Shown here piece after piece: positions 1 through 12,000 of a stretch of 64,000 nt of DNA; the first letter of the stretch is position 1; each line of letters begins with the position of its first letter. Location of the stretch: positions 1-64,000 of the forward strand of contig CAJQUW010009006.1 in the NCBI GenBank assembly GCA_907163375.1. Reading direction: 5' to 3'. A program made the position numbers and the translations under genes. The DNA is from Prostheceraeus crozeri. Its lineage: Eukaryota > Platyhelminthes > Polycladida > Euryleptidae. Under the pieces are notes generated by a model, which saw nothing but the letters and a program-made list of their open reading frames with translations, did no database searches and had not been told where the DNA came from.

Positions 1-3000
1 AAAATTTATTTCACAACGCTGTACCACTATTTCAAAACTTAATTTCAGCTATATTTGTAAACTGTTCTAACTTTATTATTAACACATAAATACACTATTG
101 GACAACATCTAGTTTTTAAACTTGTAAACTCTTGAATCTTTATTTCTATCTAGTTAACGGTCTTGAACTATTTGTTCTTATTTCTATAATCAGAATTACT
201 GAATAGAACTTTATCTTCTAACGTACCACACAATTGAAAACTTTATCTTATTTATAAAATACAATATGATGATAGCTGATATACTGTTTTAATTTGGTGG
301 GAACAACTTCTATTGGAACTTTCTATTTTACTTATAATATCGTTTGAACCCACTTTTTTTTGACTTGAAACTGATGACTACACTTTATTTCTAACTGGTC
401 TAACTTTTGAAGTTTTATTTTTACTTGCTTATTGTTGACAGCTCTTCAATATTAACTTGCTGTAAAAACTGTTAAAAACCTTTATTTTTTAATATGAAAC
501 TGATGGAACTTTATTTCTAGCATACAAACTGGTAAAAATTCATTTCTTAAAATACAAATGTTAGAACTTTATTTCCAAGACATAAACGGATATAACTATA
601 TTTCAAGCGTATAAACTATCAAAACTTTATTTCCAACTTGTACACTATTGAAACATTATTTTCTAATCTGTAAAACTGTTGAAACTATATCTTTCATTTA
701 CAAATAGTAGAACGCTTAGTCTAACTTGCAAACTATTAAATCCTGCAATCATATTTTTACAAACAGATAAAACTCTATTTCAAACATACACACTGTTGAA
801 ACTTTATTTCTAGCTTGTAAACTCTTGAAACTTTATTTTGATATACAAACAGCTAAAACTTTATTTCTAACATATACACCATTGAAACTTTATTTTTTAA
901 CTTGTAAACTCTTGAAACTTAGTTTTTCATATACAAACAGCTAAAACTTTATTTCTAACGTACACATTATTGAAACTTTATTTTCTAATCTGTAAACTGT
1001 TGAAACTATATCTTTCATTTACAAATAGTAGAACGCTTAGTCTAACTTGCAAACTATTAAATCCTGCAATCATATTTTACAAACAGATAAAACTCTATTT
1101 CTAACATACACACTGTTGAAACTTTATTTCTAACTCGTAAACTCTTGAAACTTTATTTTGATATACAAACAGCTAAAACTTTATTTCTAACGTATACACC
1201 ATTGAAACTTTATTTTTTAACTTGTAAACTCTTGAAACTTAGTTTTTCATATACAAACAGCTAAAACTTTATTTCTAACTTGTACACTGGTGAAACTTTA
1301 TTTCTAACTTGTAAACGGTTGAAAATTTGTTTCATTTCTATCATAGAAACAGATAGAACTTTATTCCTAACTTACCAACTGGTGAAACTTCATTCTATTT
1401 CTAACATACAAACAGATAAAACTTTATTCTTAACATATGCACTATTGAAACATTAGTTTTAACTTGCAAACTATTGAAACTTTATTTTTAACTTGTTAAC
1501 GATTGAAACTTTGTTTTATTTCTAACATACAAACAGATAGAACTTCATTCTTAACTTGTAAACTGGTGAACCTTCATTTTATTTCTAACATATAAACAGA
1601 TAGAACTTGATTCTTAACTTGTAAACTTAAACAGATAGAACTTTATTCGTAACTTGTAAACTGGCGAAACTTCATTCTATTTCTAACATATAAACAGATA
1701 AAACTTCATTCTTAACATACACACTATTGAAACTTTATTCTTAACTTGTAAACTGTTAAAAACTTTATTTTTTAATATGGAAACTGATGAAACTTTATTT
1801 CTAGCATACAAACAGGTAAAACTTCATTTCTAACATACACACTGTTGAAACTTTATTTCTAACTTGTAAACTCTTGAAACTTTATTTTGATATACAAACA
1901 GCTAAAACTTTATTTCTAACGTATACACCATTGAAACTTTATTTTTTAACTTGTAAACTCTTGAAACTTAGTTTTTCATATACAAACAGCTAAAACTTTA
2001 TTTCTAACTTGTACACTGGTGAAACTTTATTTCTAACTTGTAAACGGTTGAAAATTTGTTTTATTTCTATCATAGAAACAGATAGAACTTTATTCTTTAA
2101 CTTACCAACTGGTGAAACTTCATTCTATTTCTAACATACAAACAGATAAAACTTTATTCTTAACATATGCACTATTGAAACATTAGTTTTAACTTGCAAA
2201 CTATTGAAACTTTATTTTTAACTTGTTAACGGTTGAAACTTTGTTTTATTTCTAACATACAAACAGATAGAACTTCATTCTTAACTTGTAAACTGGTGAA
2301 CCTTCATTTTATTTCTAACATATAAACAGATAGAACTTTATTCTTAACTTGTAAACTTAAACAGATAGAACTTTATTCGTAACTTGTAAACTGGCGAAAC
2401 TTCATTCTATTTCTAACATATAAACAGATAAAACTTCATTCTTAACATACACACTATTGAAACTTTATTCTTAACTTGTAAACTATTGAAACTTTATTTT
2501 TTAATATGGAAACTGATGAAACTTTATTTCTAGCATACAAACAGATAGAACTTCATTTCTAACATACAAACTGTTAGAACTTTATTTCCAAGACATAAAC
2601 GGATATAACTATATTTCAAGCGTATAAACTATTAAAACTTTATTTCCAACTTGTACACTATTGAAACATTATTTTCTAATCTGTAAACTGTTGAAACTAT
2701 ATCTTTCATTTACAAATAGTAGAACTCTTAGTCTAACTTGCAAACTATTAAATCCTGCAATCTTATTTTTACAAAAAGATAAAACTCTATTTCTAACATA
2801 CACACTGTTGAAACTTTATTTCTAGCTTGTAAACTCTTGAAACTTTATTTTGATATACAAACAGCTAAAACTTTATTTCTAACGTATACACCATTGAAAC
2901 TTTATTTTTAACTTGTAAACTCTTGAAACTTAGTTTTTCATATACAAACAGCTAAAACTTTATTTCTAACGTACACATTATTGAAACTTTATTTTCTAAT

Positions 3001-3870
3001 CCGTAAACTGTTGAAACTATATCTTTCATTTACAAATAGTAGAACGCTTAGTCTAACTTGCAAACTATTAAATCCTGCAATCATATTTTACAAACAGATA
3101 AAACTCTATTTCTAACATACACACTGTTGAAACTTTATTTCTAACTTGTAAACTCTTGAAACTTTATTTTTGATATACAAACAGCTAAAACTTTATTTCT
3201 AACGTATACACCATTGAAACTTTATTTTTTAACTTGTAAACTCTTGAAACTTAGTTTTTCATATACAAACAGCTAAAACTTTATTTCTAACTTGTACACT
3301 GGTGAAACTTTATTTCTAACTTGTAAACGGTTGAAAATTTGTTTTATTTCTATCATAGAAACAGATAGAACTTTATTCTTAACTTACCAACTGGTGAAAC
3401 TTCATTCTATTTCTAACATACAAACAGATAAAACTTTATTCTTAACATATGCACTATTGAAACATTAGTTTTAACTTGCAAACTATTGAAACTTTGAAAC
3501 TTTGTTTTATTTCTAACATACAAACAGATAGAACTTCATTCTTAACTTGTAAACTGGTGAACCTTCATTTTATTTCTAACTTGTAAACTCTTGAAACTTT
3601 ATTTTGATATACAAACAGCTAAGACTTTATTTCTAACGCATACACTATTGAAACTTTATTTTATTTCTAACATATAAACAGATAGAACTTTATTCTTAAC
3701 TTGCCAACTGGTGAAACTTCATTCTATTTCTAACATACAAACAGATAAAGCTTTATTTCTAACACACACACACACACACTATTGAAACTTTATTTTCAAT
3801 CTGTAAACTGTTGAAACTATATCTTTCATTTACAAATAGTAGAACGCTTAGTCTAACTTGTAAATCTTAT
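1..3870. repeat. Minisatellite array with higher-order structure
   Basis: The array is built from ~30-bp monomers of the type aactttatttctaac followed by variants such as ttgtaaactcttga or atacaaacagata. A marker (aatcctgcaatc) recurs near 740, 1060, 2751 and 3071, giving a ~320-bp subunit and a ~2,011-bp super-unit that is present almost twice. The copies are very similar, so expansion was recent. The array continues off the left edge. A monomer variant (tagtagaacgcttagtctaacttg) closely matches DNA inside the Polinton fragment at 4045-4070 and in the full Polinton near 23690, so the array probably grew from Polinton subterminal sequence. No gene is visible; a short (ac)n run lies near 3765. 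Confidence 0.9.
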
Positions 3871-4374
3871 GACACTTCATATGGGTGATGATGGTAGATG
3901 AAATAGTGTTAAATAAAATTTAGATAGCTTACACTTCTGATACAGGGATAGCAATCGACTGCAATCCATGTGTAAAGAGCTTGTTAGACTACGGATGGGC
4001 TTAAGTGGATGATTTAACCATGTATACTTTTTCATTTGGAAATAGTAGCACGCTTAGTCTAACTTGTAAATCTTAAAACATTTCATATGGGCGATGATGA
4101 TAGATGAAATAGTGTCAAACAAAATTAAGATAGCTTGCACTTCTGATACAGGGATAGCAATCGACTGCGATCCATGTGTAAAGAGGTTGTTAGACTACGG
4201 AAGAGAGAAGTGTGTTATGTTGCGTGTGGCGCGTGAGTGTCCTCCCATTTCATTCCATTCATCAATTCGTCTCATTGATAGAGACAGGTAGAACTCATGG
4301 TTCTCATAACGTATGCAATGGAAAGTTTTAGGCAACCTTCGACAGTTGGCTAAATGTCGCCCTGGCGCGAATGC

Positions 4375-4545
4375 ATACTACGTTGAGACAGAGGCAATCA
4401 CTTGCAAACATGACGCAGAGAGGTTTAACAAGATTGACCATTGCCGAATGTCCCTTGCGTATACATAGCTACGGGTTTCACCGCCGCCCTTTACAGGAAC
4501 GCCCGTCGAAAGGAAGTATTACACCGAACTTCATTTGCAACGTTC
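4375..4545 (-). ncRNA. Structured subterminal module A (copy in fragment)
   Basis: This ~170-bp non-coding module is the inverted counterpart of 23203-23380 in the full Polinton. It is a diverged relative of modules B (5315-5490) and C (5990-6165), sharing, in minus-strand sense, tgtaata near the start, a GC-rich block with ggcgg, and a closing caacgtag. Whether it is transcribed is inference. Confidence 0.45.
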
Positions 4546-4690
4546 AAGTTGACTGATAGCAGATTCAACTTAATGTTAGTATTCGCCAGTCCGAAGACTG
4601 CCCAGGGCAAACCGCGAGGAGGTTCTATCATGTCTTGCCCCATGGTGGCCCTTAAGAGAGCCGATGGTTCGTTCTCGGGAGTAACGTCAT
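4546..4690 (-). ncRNA. Three-hairpin 3' module behind the small gene
   Basis: On the minus strand, just after the small gene at 4959-4699, come a histone-type stem-loop (4662-4647: GGCTCT, loop CTTA, AGGGCC, then ACCA), a UUCG-capped hairpin (4600-4587: CAGTC-TTCG-GACTG) and a hairpin tipped TG-CTAT-CA (4571-4546). The order and sequence are the same as in the two modules at 22531-22673 and 23060-23202. Confidence 0.65.
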
Positions 4691-4698
4691 CTTACACC

Positions 4699-4959
4699 CT
4701 ACCAATTCTGCTGAGAAAGTCTTTGAACTCTCTCCTTGGTAGAAGTGTCGACTTCCACACTAACTGGTACATGGCTAAAAAGTGGAATGTAGCGCCATTC
4801 CGTTGGATTGACAGCAGTTGCTGTCATCGGATTGCCAATCCGAGCAAGATTATTAAAAACTCTGTCTTGCTCCTCTAGCCTGGCAAACTCCTCAAATAAA
4901 TTTCGCGGCCTTAACTGCGGTCCGCGAGGAGAGCTGACTTGACTGTTCGGCGTCTGCAT
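4699..4959 (-). CDS. Small Polinton gene 1, copy in fragment
   Basis: An 86-codon reading frame begins MQTPNSQ. It is close to the 88-residue product at 22254-22520 in the full Polinton, with most differences near the C-terminus. A TATA box (4998-4991) lies about 32 bp upstream of the ATG, and a histone-type stem-loop lies ~37 nt beyond the end. I recognise no domain; the protein is polar and proline-rich at the N-terminus, with a short acidic middle. Conservation between two Polinton copies supports a real gene. Confidence 0.6.
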   Translation of the reverse strand: MQTPNSQVSSPRGPQLRPRNLFEEFARLEEQDRVFNNLARIGNPMTATAVNPTEWRYIPLFSHVPVSVEVDTSTKERVQRLSQQNW

Positions 4960-4990
4960 GATTGAAATGAAATGAAATGAGAGGCAGTGG

Positions 4991-4998
4991 TTTATATA
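4991..4998 (-). promoter_or_regulatory. TATA box for small gene 1 (fragment copy)
   Basis: TATATAAA on the minus strand about 32 bp ahead of the ATG at 4959. The spacing and surrounding sequence match the box at 22215-22222 in the full Polinton. Confidence 0.65.
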
Positions 4999-5314
4999 CC
5001 CCTCTAATGCGACGCACCGTTCAAGTTGACTGATAGCAGAGTCAACTTAATGATAGTATTCGCCAGTCCGAAGACTGCCCAGGGCAAAGCGCGTGGAGGC
5101 TCTATCATGTCTTGCCCCATAGTGGCCGATTATACGGTAGTCTGTTAGTAGATTTCAATCACTGAAAAAGTAAGATGAGAATCATTTCATTTGTCTCATC
5201 AACGTTTATCATGGGAGCAATCATTGAAGGGGCATCTAATGAATTACATTTCACTCTACTCCATATCATAAAGACTAACCTTTGTCGAATGGCTGAAGTA
5301 CTCTGACCTGGCGA

Positions 5315-5490
5315 GAGAAAACGTCACGTTGAGTATGAAGTCAAATGCCCAACATGAGCAACGGCTCAGAGGTTTCGGTCTAACAAACGACGAACAACCC
5401 GTGCAACACAATCCCTCTACGGCAGTACCCGCCGTCCCGAAGGAACGCTCGAGCAAAGGAGGTATTACAGCGATGATGTGCTTTATGAGC
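5315..5490 (-). ncRNA. Structured subterminal module B
   Basis: In minus-strand sense the module runs from gctgtaatacc through ttccttcgggacggcgg and tgccgtag to catgttgggcatttgac and caacgtg. It aligns with module C (5990-6165). Shared pairing includes a C(UUCG)G tetraloop and ACGGC paired with GCCGT. No convincing protein is encoded. A transcribed structured RNA is the simplest reading, but this is inference. Confidence 0.45.
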
Positions 5491-5501
5491 AGAAGTGAAT
5501 C

Positions 5502-5903
5502 TCTTGATAGCAAGAAACTATTCAACTAGATAGCAAGTCAAAACAACCTGATAGCAGGACAAATGTATAGTCAGTAATTTACACTTAGTGAGGAATGATA
5601 GATTTGAGTGTAGTGAGTAGCACTCGATCCCGTCGACAGCCCGAAGGCCTTGTACTGATCACTAGGGAAGTGAGAGATCTTCCCCGATACCCGCTATTTA
5701 CAGCTTAAGACATCATTGTCACTGCCCCGAAGTGGTAACAGCAACGCCGAGTCAAAGGTAGTGAACAGTAGCTGGGATCTAACCCCTCAAAGCTGCCTTA
5801 GTCTTAGTTAAATTTGAAATCTGATAGCAGATTTGAACTCAGCATACTTGAAAACCTTGAGGAAACATCCCAAGTTATTGCTTTGATCAGCTTGATAGCA
5901 AGC
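5502..5903 (-). other. Cluster of CTAT-loop hairpins with different stems
   Basis: Five short inverted repeats share the tip TG-CTAT-CA on the minus strand but have different stems: 5502-5515 (TCTTG/CAAGA), 5525-5538 (weaker), 5547-5558 (CCTG/CAGG), 5817-5834 (AAATCTG/CAGATTT, 7 bp) and 5890-5903 (GCTTG/CAAGC). All point the same way. Further members lie at 4546-4571 and 5023-5048 and in the full Polinton. Constant loops with changing but complementary stems suggest selection on a fold. Confidence 0.65.
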
Positions 5904-5989
5904 CGTAGAGAGCTTGATTCACCAGCGTTTTGCAATGGAGATGTTTAGAGGCCACCCATGACAAGATAGCTAAGACTCAACCGATTGGC

Positions 5990-6165
5990 GTTCAAAGTGC
6001 TACGTTGAGAGCTGTGTCAAATGCCCAACATGAGACATGAGTTGTCCCAGCGGTTACGGTCTCAAATATGACACATTCCCTTGCCACACTTATCACTACG
6101 GCATCGTCCGCCGTCCCGAAGGAACATCCTGTCAGTGGAATATTACAGCAAAACTCTCCGTGTCT
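5990..6165 (-). ncRNA. Structured subterminal module C
   Basis: This is a homologue of module B. In minus-strand sense it has gctgtaata, then gttccttcgggacggcgg, gatgccgtag, catgttgggcatttgac and finally ctcaacgtag. The UUCG tetraloop and the ACGGC/GCCGT pairing are kept while the bases between them differ. Confidence 0.45.
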
Positions 6166-6539
6166 TGCTCGCTTTCAGTGAAAAGCCGCTTATAGCATGA
6201 GAAGACTGGCTCAGACATCATTAAAAATGCTTTCATTGACTTCAGCAGGGTCGAAAACCCCAGAAAACCTCCAAAACTAGTGAATTTAAATTTTTCAACT
6301 TTTTAGCACTACTTATGAAATTTTATAAGTAGTCTGTCACTTAGGCCAGGTCAATAGCGACCGAACCTTTTTTGAATCAAGTCAAACGGACTTGTAGAAG
6401 CAAAGTTACGAGCCTTTAAAGTTTTGGAGTCTTTTATGGCCTGGAGACGAAGGCCATCTCCTGGCGAACCTCTAAGTCTGACGGCTTAGCTGATATCAGC
6501 AATGAAATTTTCTAAGTCGGTTTCTTACAGAAACCCGGG

Positions 6540-8720
6540 ATTTGGAATGTCCGAAGCTATCATCGGAGCTCAGAGAGACGACCTACCTCTGACAATCGTT
6601 CTCCTCTAAATGACAAGTCTCCGTCGGTTCCCAGCTTATATAGTGTGTGGCGATCAGCTGATGACGTAATACCCATCATCCAAACACTAAAAATCCCGTC
6701 TATCTCCGGTTCTAGTGCTCCGATTGAGCTGGAAATACACCATTTCCATGTAGAATTTGACGCTGAATCCGAATCTGGCCTCCGTTTTCCCATCCGATGC
6801 TTCGTTTTGGCTCTACAGTAGGCAGCCATCGCAAAATTCTAACTCGTTTTTCTAGTCGTTTTTCCGAAAAATGTTGAAAATTTTTCTCGCCGATTGACTT
6901 GAAACTCTCCGATTGACATGAAACTCATCATACAGATAGAGAATTTCACGCTGATTCCAAATCTGAAATCCGTTTTCCAATCCGATGCTTCGTTTTGAAG
7001 CTAGAGCCCAAAACGTCCCAAATTCTAACGCTGTCGTTTTTCACCAATGTCCCAAAATCTTAAATGGCGTCTCACATCTAAACGAAGACAGATAGGAACA
7101 AGCCGATTCTTTCACTGAATTTGTCTCACTCTTAGCTTTCAAACGAGCTATGGCACGACAAAATCCGTCCACTGGAAGCCAAATCGAAGCAAGCTGTCCA
7201 GAGGGGGGGGACGTCAGCAAAATTTTTTCTCTCCGATGGCGTTCAAATTCACCATACGGATGCAGAATTTCACGCTGAATCCGAATCTGGCCTCCGTTTT
7301 CCCATCCGATGCTTCGTTTGGGCGCTACACACCAAAACGTCCCAAATTCTAACTCTGTCGTTTTTTCGAAAAATGTTGAAAATTTTTTGTCGCCGATAGA
7401 CTTGAAACTCACCATACAGATAGAGAATTTCACGCTGATTCCAAATCTGAAATCCGTTTTCCAATCCGATGCTTCGTTTTGAAGCTAGAGCCCAAAACGT
7501 CCCAAATTCTAACTCTGTCGTTTTTCACCAATGTCCCAAAATCTTAAATGGCGTCTCACATCTAAACGAAGACAGATAGGAACAAGCCGATTCTTTCAGT
7601 GAATTTGTCTCACTCTTAGCTTTCAAACGAGCTATGGCACGACAAAATCCGTCCACTGGAAGCCAAGATCGAAGCAAGCTGTCCAGAGGGGGGGGGACGT
7701 CAGTGAAATTTCAAAGTGTGATGAAAAATGTTTTGGTGACGGTCCCAGGTCGAAATTCCACACTTTGGAAAATTTTCAAAATTTTACCCATACAAAGTCA
7801 CTCTGACACTTAGGATTTTTTCAGGTGAGCGAGCTCCGACCTAAAATCTTGTAACCGCTCTAACTTTTGAACGAAGACAGATAGGAACAAGCCGATTCTT
7901 TCAGTGAATTTGTCTCACTCTTAGCTTTCAAACGAGCTATGGCACGACAAAATCCGTCCACTAGAAGCCAAGATCGAAGCGAGCTGTCCAGAGGGGGGGG
8001 ACGTGAGCGAAAATTTTTTCTCTCCGATGGCGTTCAAATTCACCATACCGATGCAGAATTTCACGCTGAATCCGAATCTGGCCTCCGTTTTCTCATCCGA
8101 TGGTTCGTTTTGGCGCTACACACCAAAACGTCCCAAATTCTAACTCTGTCGTTTTTTCGAAAAATGTTGAAAATTTTTTCTCTCCGATTGACTTGAAACT
8201 CACCATACAGATAGAGAATTTCACGCTGATTCCAAATCTGAAATCCGTTTTCCAATCCGATGCTTCGTTTTGAAGCTACAGCCCAAAACGTCCCAAATTC
8301 TAACTCTGTCGTTTTTCGCCAATGTCCCAAAATCTTAAATGGTGTCTCACATCTAAACGAAGACAGATAGGAACAAGCAGATTCTTTCACTGAATTTGTC
8401 TCACTCTTAGCTTTCAAACGAGCTATGGCACGACAAAATCCGTCCACTGGAAGCCAAAATCGAAGCGAGCTGTCCAGAGGGGGGGGGACGTCAGCGAAAA
8501 TTTTTCTCTCCGATTGACTTGAAACTCACCATACCGATGCAGAATTTCACGCTGAATCCGAATCTGGCCTCCGTTTTCTCATCCGATGCTTCGTTTGGGC
8601 GCTACACACCAAAACGTCCCAAATTCTAACTCTGTTAAAATTTTGAAGAAAAATTTTTTCTCGCCGATTGCCTTGAAACTCACCATACCGATGCAGAATT
8701 TTACGCTGAATCCGAATCTG
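6540..8720. repeat. Terminal repeat array of the Polinton fragment
   Basis: Long direct repeats contain tccgatgcttcgttttg, caaaacgtcccaaattctaac and ctttcaaacgagctatggc. A G-run box (gagggggggacgtcag) recurs near 7200, 7685, 7990 and 8475, giving periods of ~485, ~307 and ~485 bp. One unit (7700-7870) belongs to the other Polinton's terminal repeat type (compare 21100-21480), so the array is mosaic. The frames open across it are by-products of the repeats. Confidence 0.8.
6635..6642 (-). promoter_or_regulatory. Outer TATA box of the Polinton fragment
   Basis: TATATAAG on the minus strand, between the terminal repeat array and the structured modules. It occupies the same relative position as the TATA box at 21805-21812 in the full Polinton, and the stretch beyond it likewise lacks a long reading frame. 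Confidence 0.45.
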
Positions 8721-8737
8721 GCAGCCATTTCACCATC

Positions 8738-8850
8738 CACGACAACCTAGACGGTCGCCCACGTCAACCTAGACGGTCGCCCACGTCAACCTAGACGGTC
8801 GCCCACGTTAACCTGGACGGTCGCCCACGTCAACCAGGCGGTCGGACCAA
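8738..8850. repeat. 22-bp tandem repeat near the Polinton terminus
   Basis: Five copies of a 22-bp unit, tcaacctagacggtcgccca plus two bases. The full Polinton has a related 22-bp unit (ccaacctgg, ccggcac, accacg) in both TIRs (21020-21085 and 41880-41930), so this repeat is a conserved part of the ends. Confidence 0.75.
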
Positions 8851-8869
8851 CTCACCCGAGTCTCACACT

Positions 8870-9072
8870 CTGTCGTTGCAGAGGGGGGGGAGTCAGCGAA
8901 CAGTTTGTGAACGTGGACCCACCTGGCCGGCACACCACGACAGACTACAACCTCTGTCGTTCCAGAGGGGGGGGAGTCAGATCCGAAGCACCACGGCGGC
9001 CGACCACGACACTCTGCCGTTCCAGAGGGGGGGAGGGCGCGCTGTGTTTATTATGGACCTTTTATTACTACT
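8870..9072. repeat. Outermost repeats and terminus of the Polinton fragment
   Basis: Three copies of gttccagaggggggg-type boxes lie near 8875, 8957 and 9015, about 60-80 bp apart, followed by the terminus ending ttattactact at 9072. The layout parallels the three 62-bp units at the outer end of the full Polinton. Confidence 0.6.
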
Positions 9073-12000
9073 AACAGCATCAGATCAAGTGATTTCTGAC
9101 TCTTAGTGCAGCGCGTATGTACGCGGGTAGAAGAATAGAATGCCCTTAACCACGGATGTTTGGGGTGTTCCGTAATTACGCGTGGCATGTTACCTAGTGT
9201 ATGATGGTGTCATGCGGAGAAGATATATTTTGAAGAAATATTTAGATATGAAGATATACATAGAAGATATACTTTGAGGAATTAGCATTCATGAGACATA
9301 ACACGTGGTACAGTCCACCGCTTGTTCCAAATGAGCAATATATCGAAATGTGAGCGCTTGCAGGTGACTTGAACTCATTTAGGTGTTGAACAATACGAAT
9401 TCTTTAGAAAATAAACACGCTGTGTGCACACCCCCGGAACAAGCTAAGTTTAAATACATGTCTCGTATATCAAATGCATAAAAATAATATGTTTAACTAA
9501 TGTATTAACAGTTTTATTTTAAAATTATGTCAAATCATGATTATTATACTTAAAAATGCAATAATTATAAGCATTCTTTCACAACTCAGGCGGAGCCAGA
9601 AAGAATATAATTAATTGAGCCATAAACCTTGGCCTTATTAAATGAACGAATGTTCATTAAGATATCATAGTGAATCAGCTGGACGTAACCCATCATTCCA
9701 AAGAAACTTGAATTTGTTTTATTCAAAACTGCGTCAATTGATTTGAGATGTTGAACTGAAAAAAAAGAAAGATATTCTGAGATTTCGCATTATTTGAATT
9801 GAATAGTGCATATTTCTATTTTTGATCTGAGATTGCAGTTGTTGAATTTCAGAGTTGAATTCCGGGGATGGAAAAGGTGTAGGTCGAAACTCTATCCAAT
9901 TGAAATTCGTGGCTTACATTTCTACAACAATTGATATAACTTGACAGCCAACTTTTTTCCTCTCGGGATCTTTTCGTGCATATGCCAACTAGAATTCCTT
10001 CCTCAATCCATTCCTGCTGAATTCACGCGCCCCCTCTTACATGCTGCAATTGGCACATGTAGCTACATGTGGGTATAGGCCTGCATAACAATTGCATGTA
10101 CATGTAATTTGCATAACTTAGTTCCGTGACTGTCACAGTTTTTAAGGACATATTTAGACCTCTTCAGTGTCTTCCCTCCATGAAGTCCTAGCGCTTATCC
10201 ATCACTTACAATACAACTCATTACTAAAATTTATGTTCAACTGCAATTGCGGCCTATAGCCATAACCATGCCTCCTTCGTAGCATATTTCTACTGTCCTA
10301 ATCTGTTGTCAAACATTCCTAGCAATGCCTGTGGGTAATATGAGCATGCACTATCACCTATGCAAACTTACCTGACACATGCCAACTACCACCACTATGA
10401 CATGCAGGCCTATGCGCATGAAATATACAAGTCATCTTTGCGAAACTTCAACTCTTTCTTAAGACACGACCCAACACCGAAACCTAGGCAAACTTATACT
10501 CGTATTGATCCTCTATTCACCTACAATCCAGATTCGAAGCCCTCATCCCTGGAAACTAGCCCGTTCGCCAAACCTTACCCTAACACTAGCCGATTGCATA
10601 TTCAAACACAAATTTAACTGTTATTGAATTTGCGCTTCCCTTGCCTTGACCATTCGCCTACTACCTTCCATACACTTAGTACATTATAAGAGCAAGTCAT
10701 TAACTTCACATTTTATTCATATAGGAATTCACAACACTGACAAGTTTCAAAAACAGACTGATTTTCACATGAAAGATACAATTTGTCCAACTTTACCAAA
10801 ACATAGTATGTCAACAAAGTCGTGACACTGTCCCAGTCTACATACCACTATCATACACAGGAATATCACAATTCACCAAAAATGCCATATCATGCTGAAA
10901 CTCGTTCTGCACAACGAGTTACACTAATTTCCACTATATTGAAGACTTCAGGACACTGAAGTGAAACAGAAGAGAAGTGCACTTCATTTTCCAGCTGATT
11001 AATCCACAATCTTCTGCTCATTGAACAGCTTTGAAATTTGATTCATTGCACTGACCAACACTAAGACACATCGTTGACGGTTTCTGAAAATCCTTTGGGT
11101 TAGCGTAAACGACCTGTTGAAGAAAAAAGGAATAATATTTACAAGATGTTAACTGTTTACTTGTAACAGTAGAACTAATGACTGACTGTCACAGTCAGAT
11201 CCACAAATCACGATCGACATTGATATTCACGAGCAGAAGCAAGTAAACACGTCTAGCTAGATCACGTATTTTCTGCGAAATGAAATTGGGTCATTGTTGA
11301 CTGTGTCTTACATAGAAAATGAAAATGATCACGTTCCTGATCCATTGACGCATTCATGGGTTGTAAATAGTTTTGTCTCAGATTCCTGCTCCTTACCAGG
11401 CCACTGTGGCGCGGTTATTCCGACGCAAAAAATTCGCAAGAATTTATGCGTGCGAATAACGATTTCCTTCGTTTCTCACCATCGGCATGCTGATATTTGA
11501 TTTTATTTTTTTACAAGAATTTATACATTCTCATACGATGATAAAAATCATCCCAGCAGCCATTTATAATGCACATACAGATACTTAAACAAATCAATCA
11601 AACTACCCTGGATGAATTAAAGAGCAAGGTTTCGATGTCTCCTTAGTCAATGAATACATGCAATCATGGAAACACGAAATAAATGTTATAATCAATTTAT
11701 CATTCAATCCAATTAATCTTTTATATTTCAGAGATGAAGCAAAAATGTTGCGCACGAATCTCCAACAGCGTCAATCGTCATCATGCAGTGATCGAACTAG
11801 ATAATAAAAGGAATAGCCTTCTAGACGTTTTATCTTTCGTTTTCAGCACGATGTAAATATATGGCCCATTGTACATGCGTTGGCATTCTGAGTTCATTGT
11901 GGAGTTGCACTTTAACCATACACCTTAACGAGGAAGTTATGAACCACGAAGGATATATTGCAGACCAAAATACATTTGACTTGGAGTGGAACAGGATGAA

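Larger units (their letters stand above)
3871..9072 (-). mobile_element. Polinton/Maverick end fragment (second copy, inverted)
   Basis: This is the reverse complement, in mosaic form, of the left end of the full Polinton at 20798-42145. Stretches 3890-4700, 4700-5100 and 5800-5860 match 23950-23060, 22520-22130 and 22130-22090 in inverted order. The outer part (6540-9072) is a long array of terminal repeats. The terminus reads inward as agtagtaataaaagg, matching the full element's agtagtaagtaaaac, so the outer end is 9072 and the flanking 6 bp (aacagc) would be its target site. The polymerase and capsid parts are absent; the minisatellite begins where they would be expected. It is a broken fossil, related to but not the same subfamily as the full copy. 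Confidence 0.85.

Noticed and set aside
1-3870. CRISPR-like or centromeric array
   Set aside because: No constant repeat with unique spacers; monomers are continuous, and the link to Polinton DNA favours a local minisatellite.
6560-8447. Open frames of 60-130 codons across the repeat array
   Set aside because: They follow the direct repeats, occur on both strands and show no domain; they are by-products of Polinton terminal repeats.
8876-9106. 76-codon frame at the Polinton fragment terminus
   Set aside because: It reads through G-run repeats and past the element end.
10360-10617. 85-codon frame (MQTYLTHANYHHYD)
   Set aside because: No known motif, no splice context, composition like surrounding AT-rich DNA.
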